Part shown: positions 60,545 to 64,000 of the stretch, in pieces
How positions within the stretch are numbered: the first letter of the stretch is position 1
Layout: each line of letters opens with the position of its first letter
NCBI RefSeq assembly: GCF_000217715.1
Contig: NC_015666.1
Location: forward strand, 2,802,270-2,866,269
Direction: 5' to 3'
DNA from: Halopiger xanaduensis SH-6
GTDB lineage: Archaea > Halobacteriota > Halobacteria > Halobacteriales > Natrialbaceae
Length of the DNA: 64,000 bases
The notes under the pieces: model-generated
The model's database searches: none
What the model was told of the DNA's origin: nothing
What the model saw: only the letters and a program-made list of their open reading frames with translations
Made by a program: the position numbers and the translations under genes

Positions 60545-60790
60545 CTAGTGGGTCAGCAGAAGCAGTTTCTCGTCCGTCCGCGCGAGACAGAACGGTCGAT
60601 CCGGGGCCGTCTCGAAGGTCGCCGTCTCTCGCTCGCTAACGAACAACCGATCGAACGCGCGATTACACGCGGGACATCGCAGTTCCCGTCGGTTCTCGAG
60701 CGTGCGCGTCGCTCCCGAATCGTTCAAGAGTTTTAGCTTCGCCCGGTAGTCGTGGATGCTGAACCCGCTCTCGAGGTCGATGCGGTCCAT
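60545..60790 (-). CDS. Flagella-cluster CxxC protein (DUF7385-type)
   Basis: 81 residues. LRCPACNRAFDRLFVSERETATF at about 37-60 carries one CxxC; C and H further on (PFCLARTDEKLLLLTH) could complete a zinc site. The opening FSIHDYRAKLKLLNDSGATRTLENR and this motif match a haloarchaeal family often annotated as flagella cluster protein. TATA-like CCTATGAAACC (minus strand, about 60813-60823) suits a leaderless transcript. Role unknown. Confidence 0.7.
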   Translation of the reverse strand: MDRIDLESGFSIHDYRAKLKLLNDSGATRTLENRRELRCPACNRAFDRLFVSERETATFETAPDRPFCLARTDEKLLLLTH

Positions 60791-61223
60791 ACGAGTCGCA
60801 TTCGCTCGCGGGGTTTCATAGGCATCGGCCGCGCAGTCCGGACGAAGCGCGTGTTCGATTCGTTCCAGCCGCTCTCGTGACGGTATCGTATCCGAATCGG
60901 CCGAAACTTTATTGTATGTCTGTTCGACGCAGCCAGAACACTACATATGATTCGATAGAGGGGAGAAGGACGGACAAAACCCATTCATTGTGGGTTCCAG
61001 AGCAGTAATCGAACGCATCACGACAGCCCATCGTTATTATATCATTCAAGCAGATTTAAAATATCGTATTTCGTGACGGTCACTTCCATGTGGGTTTAAT
61101 ATCTGCCAGTTCCAGCGGTTAAGTCGTCGTGAGGGATACCGCGCGACTACTCGTCGGCAGTGTGTGGCCGATGGTGCGTGAAGCGGTTCCACCCACGAAC
61201 ACCCCCATTCGGTGATCGGAACA
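60791..61223. other. 433-base AT-rich intergenic region before the PadR-like gene
   Basis: No gene supported. Holds GGCCGAAACTTTATTG (60899-60914), an inverted repeat AACCCA/TGGGTT (60978-60996) with a half copy TGGGTT at 61091, several TATA-like boxes (ATTTAAAATATC near 61053-61064, GGTTTAATATC near 61094-61104), and GGCCGAT at 61166. The gene at 61224 probably has a leader of about 100 bases or several promoters. Confidence 0.5.
60978..60996. promoter_or_regulatory. Inverted repeat AACCCA-N7-TGGGTT
   Basis: Perfect six-base arms around a seven-base spacer, in the control region of the PadR-like gene; a second half-site is at 61091-61096. A candidate operator for self-regulation. Confidence 0.4.
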
Positions 61224-61751
61224 ATGCGTGAGGATACAACCAACACGCGGTCAGTGTTCGACGAACTGTCGAACGCAGCCGCGAACAAGCAGTCGGAATC
61301 GGAATCAGAATCGTACGAAACTATCCGCGGGACGGCTACGGGAGCCGACGCCGGTACAGATGCCGGAAACTCGGTCGAGCGGGAACTCGATAGCTTGCTC
61401 GAGCAGGTACAGGGTGCTTTAGCGACTGACGACATTCAGTTCGACGAGGCGCTCATCAAGGAGAACCTCGACGAGGTGCTGCTGATGCTCATCGCGCTTC
61501 GCGAGGAGACCCACGGGAAGGAGCTACTCTCGGACTTGACGCACCTCTTCGATGCGACGCTCAGTCCGGGGACCGTCTATCCGGCGCTCCACGACCTCAA
61601 GGAGGAGGACGTGTTGGCGATGCACACGAAGGTGCGGACGAAGGAGTACTCGATCGACGACGAGGCGTACGTCCGCGAGGCCGTCGAGCAGACGATGCGC
61701 CAACACCTGGCGTTCGGACTCCTCCTGTACGCCTTCCTCGCCCGCCACTAA
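61224..61751 (+). CDS. PadR-like winged-helix regulator at the edge of the motility block
   Basis: 175 residues from the ATG at 61224. The N-terminal 75 residues are low-complexity and acidic. The winged-helix core covers about residues 78-150: DEVLLMLIALREETHGKELLSDLTHLFDATLSPGTVYPALHDLKEEDVL, with SPGTVYPALHDL as the recognition helix of the PadR family, then a wing (MHTKVRTKEYSIDDEA) and a C-terminal dimerisation helix. It adjoins the flagella-cluster gene, so it may control motility genes; that is positional inference. Confidence 0.78.
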   Translation: MREDTTNTRSVFDELSNAAANKQSESESESYETIRGTATGADAGTDAGNSVERELDSLLEQVQGALATDDIQFDEALIKENLDEVLLMLIALREETHGKELLSDLTHLFDATLSPGTVYPALHDLKEEDVLAMHTKVRTKEYSIDDEAYVREAVEQTMRQHLAFGLLLYAFLARH

Positions 61752-61893
61752 CGTCGGACGGCCGCCGTCTCTCCGTCGGTTCGCACCCGTCGTTCCTCTC
61801 CCTCTTTTCGTCTGTCTTATAAAATCAAAACTCGAAGTGTACTGCCTCGGAACACCGACTTCAAAATCCTCCCGAGCGACCCCAGACGTCTCG

Positions 61894-62331
61894 TTACCCG
61901 TCCTCGAGGTTCTTCGCGATCTCGCTCAGGCTGTCGCTCGGGGGTTCGTGGGCGTCGTAGTACGCCGTCGCGCCGGGCTCGCGGAGGCCGTAGAGAAAGT
62001 CGGGTTCGACGATATCGACCAGCACCGAGCCGCCGGCCGAAATGCCGTGGTCGTCGAGCCACGCCGGGAGTCGATCGGTGCCGCTGCTCGGATCGCGTGC
62101 GCCGTCGGGCGTCTCGTAGACGCCGGGAATCGAGACCCCGTCTTCGGCCAGCGGCCGATCGAGCTTCGCGAACAGTTCGTCGCCGTCGAGGACGATCCGC
62201 ACGACTTCGTCGGTCGGAAACGCGTCGCTGTCGTCGTCGGGAATCGCCACGTACGCGCCGGTCGCCGTTTCGGTACACGTCGCTCGCACCGTCTGCACCG
62301 ACGGGTGATCGCTCGAGACTCTATCTGCCAT
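61894..62331 (-). CDS. Conserved haloarchaeal protein (DUF7112-type)
   Basis: 145 residues from the ATG at 62331. Begins MADRVSSDHPSVQTVRATCTETATGAYVAIPDDD and has beta-rich stretches (EVVRIVLDGDELFAKLDRP, GGSVLVDIVEPDFLYGLREPG) with a helical end. I recall a DUF7112 family with this start. Follows rps6e by 29 bases in the same direction, so probably cotranscribed with the ribosomal protein gene. Function unknown. Confidence 0.65.
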   Translation of the reverse strand: MADRVSSDHPSVQTVRATCTETATGAYVAIPDDDSDAFPTDEVVRIVLDGDELFAKLDRPLAEDGVSIPGVYETPDGARDPSSGTDRLPAWLDDHGISAGGSVLVDIVEPDFLYGLREPGATAYYDAHEPPSDSLSEIAKNLEDG

Positions 62332-62360
62332 AGAAGTACGTACTGATCGAGGTCGATCCG

Positions 62361-62759
62361 TTATTCGTCGTCCTCGCCTTCGCCCAGCAGCTCGTCGACG
62401 TCCGCGCTGCCGCGGTCGACGATCGAGGCGTTGATTTGGGCGACTGCGTCGGAAACCTCGCTCCCGCGGACGGTGACTCGGCGGCGCTCGCCGTCGCGGG
62501 ACGGCTTGTAGCCGGTCTGGCGACCTTCCATCAGGACTTCCGTCAGGTTCGCGCCCGGCACGTTCGGGTTGAGCGGTCGGCCCGCGTCGTCGGAGCCGCC
62601 CGTGATCTCGAGCGTGTAGCCGTCGAGACCGACGGCACCGCCGTCGACTTCCTCGCCGATCGACTTGCCGATGAATCGGTTCGCGTCCTGGTCCTCTGCC
62701 TCGAGCTGGTAGGACGACCCGGAGTCGGGGTCGCCGACGACGACAGTGAAACTTGCCAT
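62361..62759 (-). CDS. rps6e: Ribosomal protein S6e
   Basis: 132 residues from the ATG at 62759. Small-subunit ribosomal protein. Conserved text: [45 protein letters not shown], then [23 protein letters not shown] and [18 protein letters not shown]. Acidic tail as in haloarchaea. A TATA-like TCTTTTGAGC box (minus strand, 62782-62791) lies about 28 bases upstream, so the message is leaderless. Confidence 0.93.
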   Translation of the reverse strand: MASFTVVVGDPDSGSSYQLEAEDQDANRFIGKSIGEEVDGGAVGLDGYTLEITGGSDDAGRPLNPNVPGANLTEVLMEGRQTGYKPSRDGERRRVTVRGSEVSDAVAQINASIVDRGSADVDELLGEGEDDE

Positions 62760-62804
62760 GCCCGACGGAAGACGGTCGCCGCTCAAAAGAACATCGTTTC
62801 ACAC

Positions 62805-62882
62805 CGACCTTTTACGCTGCAGTCTGTCGCGCTGACGGCGGCGTTGCCGCCGCACAGCGCGATGTCCTTCAGTAAAAGGTCG
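62805..62882. repeat. 78-base palindromic element with terminal and central inverted repeats
   Basis: Ends CGACCTTTTAC (62805-62815) and GTAAAAGGTCG (62872-62882) are perfect 11-base inverted copies. Inside is a strong hairpin: GCGCTG (62829-62834) and CGGCGGC (62836-62842) pair with GCCGCCG (62846-62852) and CAGCGC (62855-62860) around a GTT loop. It fits no gene; REP- or MITE-like repeat, RNA gene end or cruciform are all possible. Confidence 0.6.
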
Positions 62883-63139
62883 ATCAAAAGCACTCCTCCC
62901 TCCGTTCGCTCGCTTGCGGCGCGCCGCGCGCTCGCTCACATCGGTCGTCGGCCCGCTCGCTCCGTACGTCGCTCGCGGTCGGGAACGGTGTGAGGGCCTG
63001 CCCTTCCCCGAGTCGCGCGCTCGCCGAGGACGGCGAACGCGCTCCCGGCCGTTCGATCTCGCACATCCCCGAATCGGTTCGGATCGAGCGGACCGCATCG
63101 GCTCGAAGACTCAAGTACGTCGCCTGTGTAGCTCCGAGC
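62883..63139. other. GC-rich low-complexity stretch, no gene
   Basis: Runs of CGCTCGCT-type text between the palindromic element and the gene at 63140. Frames here are open on several strands but have no recognisable protein, and none agrees with neighbouring codon use. The stretch to about 63020 may belong to the same dispersed element as the palindrome. Confidence 0.4.
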
Positions 63140-63418
63140 GTGTTCATCGATCCCGACCGCCTCGAGACGCGCCTGCGCGAGGAGTTCGACGGGACGGAGG
63201 GCGAATCCCGCGTCGTCGTCCGGCAGGCGGTCGACCTCGCCGATTCCGGGAAGTACGGAGACGATATCGGCACGCCGCTGACGACCGACGCCGTCCTCGA
63301 GGAACTCGCCGACGCGCCGGACGGAACGCCGTCAGAGCGGTGGAACTGGTGGATCGGCTCGCTCGAGGTCGCCTACGGCGGGTACGAGCGGTTCGGAATC
63401 CGACAGTATCGGAAGTGA
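63140..63418 (+). CDS. Small conserved-looking haloarchaeal protein
   Basis: 92 residues from a GTG start. Reads FIDPDRLETRLREEFDGTEGESRVVVRQAVDLADSGKYGDDIGTPLTTDAVLEELADAPDG, then ERWNWWIGSLEVAYGGYERFGIRQYRK. The aromatic-rich C-terminus (WNWWIGSLEVAYGGYERFG) looks conserved and structured. No family name comes to mind. A leaderless start is plausible: CTCAAGTACG lies about 27 bases upstream. Cytoplasmic. Confidence 0.65.
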   Translation: MFIDPDRLETRLREEFDGTEGESRVVVRQAVDLADSGKYGDDIGTPLTTDAVLEELADAPDGTPSERWNWWIGSLEVAYGGYERFGIRQYRK

Positions 63419-63436
63419 CAGTCGCCGGGAACGAAA

Positions 63437-63470
63437 CGACTTTTACGCTCACCTGACCAAGTAGTCAGGT
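63437..63470 (+). promoter_or_regulatory. TetR promoter and operator
   Basis: ACCTGAC (63451-63457) and GTCAGGT (63464-63470) form a perfect seven-base inverted repeat with a six-base spacer. ACTTTTACGC just upstream (63438-63447) is a TATA box about 30 bases before the GTG at 63472. The operator therefore covers the transcription start and would block its own gene. Confidence 0.65.
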
Positions 63471-63471
63471 A

Positions 63472-64000
63472 GTGACCGATCCCGACGTTCGCGAGGCGAT
63501 CATGGAAGCGACCTACGAGGCCCTGTGCGAGCACGGCTACACCGATCTGACCGCGCAGGATATCGCCGACAGGACGGACAAGAGCAAGTCCCTGCTGTTC
63601 TACCACTACGATTCCAAGGACGACCTCGTCGCCGACCTGCTCGCGTACCTCCGGGAGCAGTTCGACGAGGGGATCGAGACGACTCGAACGCTGGCGCCGA
63701 CGACGCGGCTGGCGATGTTCATCGACTGGTACCTCTACGGCTCGAGCGGCGAGGACGAACGCCGATCCTTTCACACGGCCCTGCTCGAGTTGCGGACGCA
63801 GGCCCCGCACAACGAGCGGTACCGCGAGCAGCTCCAGCGAAGCGACGAGCAACTCCGGACGACGCTCGAGGAGATCCTGCAGGACGGGATCGACGCCGGC
63901 GAGTTCGTCGACCACGATACCGCGGAGACGGCCGCGTTACTGCTCGCCGCGCTGGACGGCGCACGAACCCGGCAACTGGCGTTCAACCGCGACGAGTACC
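63472..64000 (+). CDS. TetR/AcrR family transcriptional regulator, 3' end outside window
   Basis: At least 176 residues, open to the window edge. The GTG start is chosen because it follows the operator directly and gives the family N-terminus (VTDPDVREAIMEATYEALCEHGYTDLTAQDIADRTDKSKSLLFYHYDSKDDLVADLL). The helix-turn-helix is at about 26-46 (TAQDIADRTDKSKSLLFYHY). The ligand-binding domain follows from about residue 60. In haloarchaea such genes often control an adjacent efflux or ABC transporter, which would lie beyond this window. Confidence 0.88.
   Translation, partial: MTDPDVREAIMEATYEALCEHGYTDLTAQDIADRTDKSKSLLFYHYDSKDDLVADLLAYLREQFDEGIETTRTLAPTTRLAMFIDWYLYGSSGEDERRSFHTALLELRTQAPHNERYREQLQRSDEQLRTTLEEILQDGIDAGEFVDHDTAETAALLLAALDGARTRQLAFNRDEY

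Noticed and set aside
62799-63273. Open frames across the palindromic element near 63 kb
   Set aside because: They exist because the region is G+C-rich; translations are Arg-rich low-complexity and run across the inverted repeats.

Overview
The window is chromosomal DNA of a halophilic archaeon (class Halobacteria, most likely family Natrialbaceae; the family is inferred from gene content). Evidence: high G+C with strong G/C preference at third codon positions, very acidic proteins, archaeal information-processing genes (class I LysRS, aIF2-gamma, Rpo7, Spt4, TFB, S6e), archaellum and chemotaxis genes including the archaeal CheF proteins, and many leaderless promoters with a TATA box about 27 bases before the start codon. 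I see no rRNA or tRNA gene, CRISPR array or insertion sequence.

Layout. 1-4 kb: end of pyrH, lysS, and a PDZ-containing site-2 protease. 4-8 kb: PadR regulator, the chlorite dismutase/monooxygenase fusion PitA, and small haloarchaeal families. 8-15 kb: winged-helix protein, YgfZ-like folate protein, DUF389 membrane protein, BBE-type flavin oxidase, and a geranylgeranyl-reductase-like flavoprotein. 15-18.5 kb (minus strand): aIF2-gamma, PIN protein, Rpo7, Spt4 and GTP-dependent dephospho-CoA kinase. 18.7-29.4 kb: housekeeping and stress genes (MBL hydrolase, AAA ATPase, three universal stress proteins, GNAT, DHH phosphoesterase, TFB, a BI-1-like membrane protein).

From 29.6 to about 61.8 kb almost everything relates to taxis and motility. 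Two soluble transducers (one globin-like, one PAS) and two CheW proteins come first. The second CheW is very long and translationally coupled to a ParA ATPase. Next come an unrecognised gene overlapping cheB, then cheB-cheA, cheY-cheC and cheF2. The archaellum genes run leftward on the minus strand: two archaellins, ArlF, ArlG, ArlD-type, ArlJ, then ArlCE, ArlH, ArlI. A divergent DUF7500-type gene and a 44-residue membrane microprotein lie between ArlJ and ArlCE. On the other side of the archaellin promoter lie a small CxxC protein, CheF1, a HEAT-repeat protein, a Tat lipoprotein, a large Ig-like surface protein, a flagella-cluster zinc protein and a PadR-like regulator. CheR and CheD are absent from the window. 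The right end has S6e, small conserved genes and a truncated TetR regulator with a clear operator.

Most interesting signals: the ParA-CheW pair, which looks like a partitioning system for chemosensory arrays; a regularly spaced repeat array upstream of the archaellin promoter, whose core recurs near other taxis promoters; predicted structured leaders on two archaellum transcripts; a globin-type transducer lacking the expected haem-ligand histidine; and a 78-base palindromic element at 62.8 kb.
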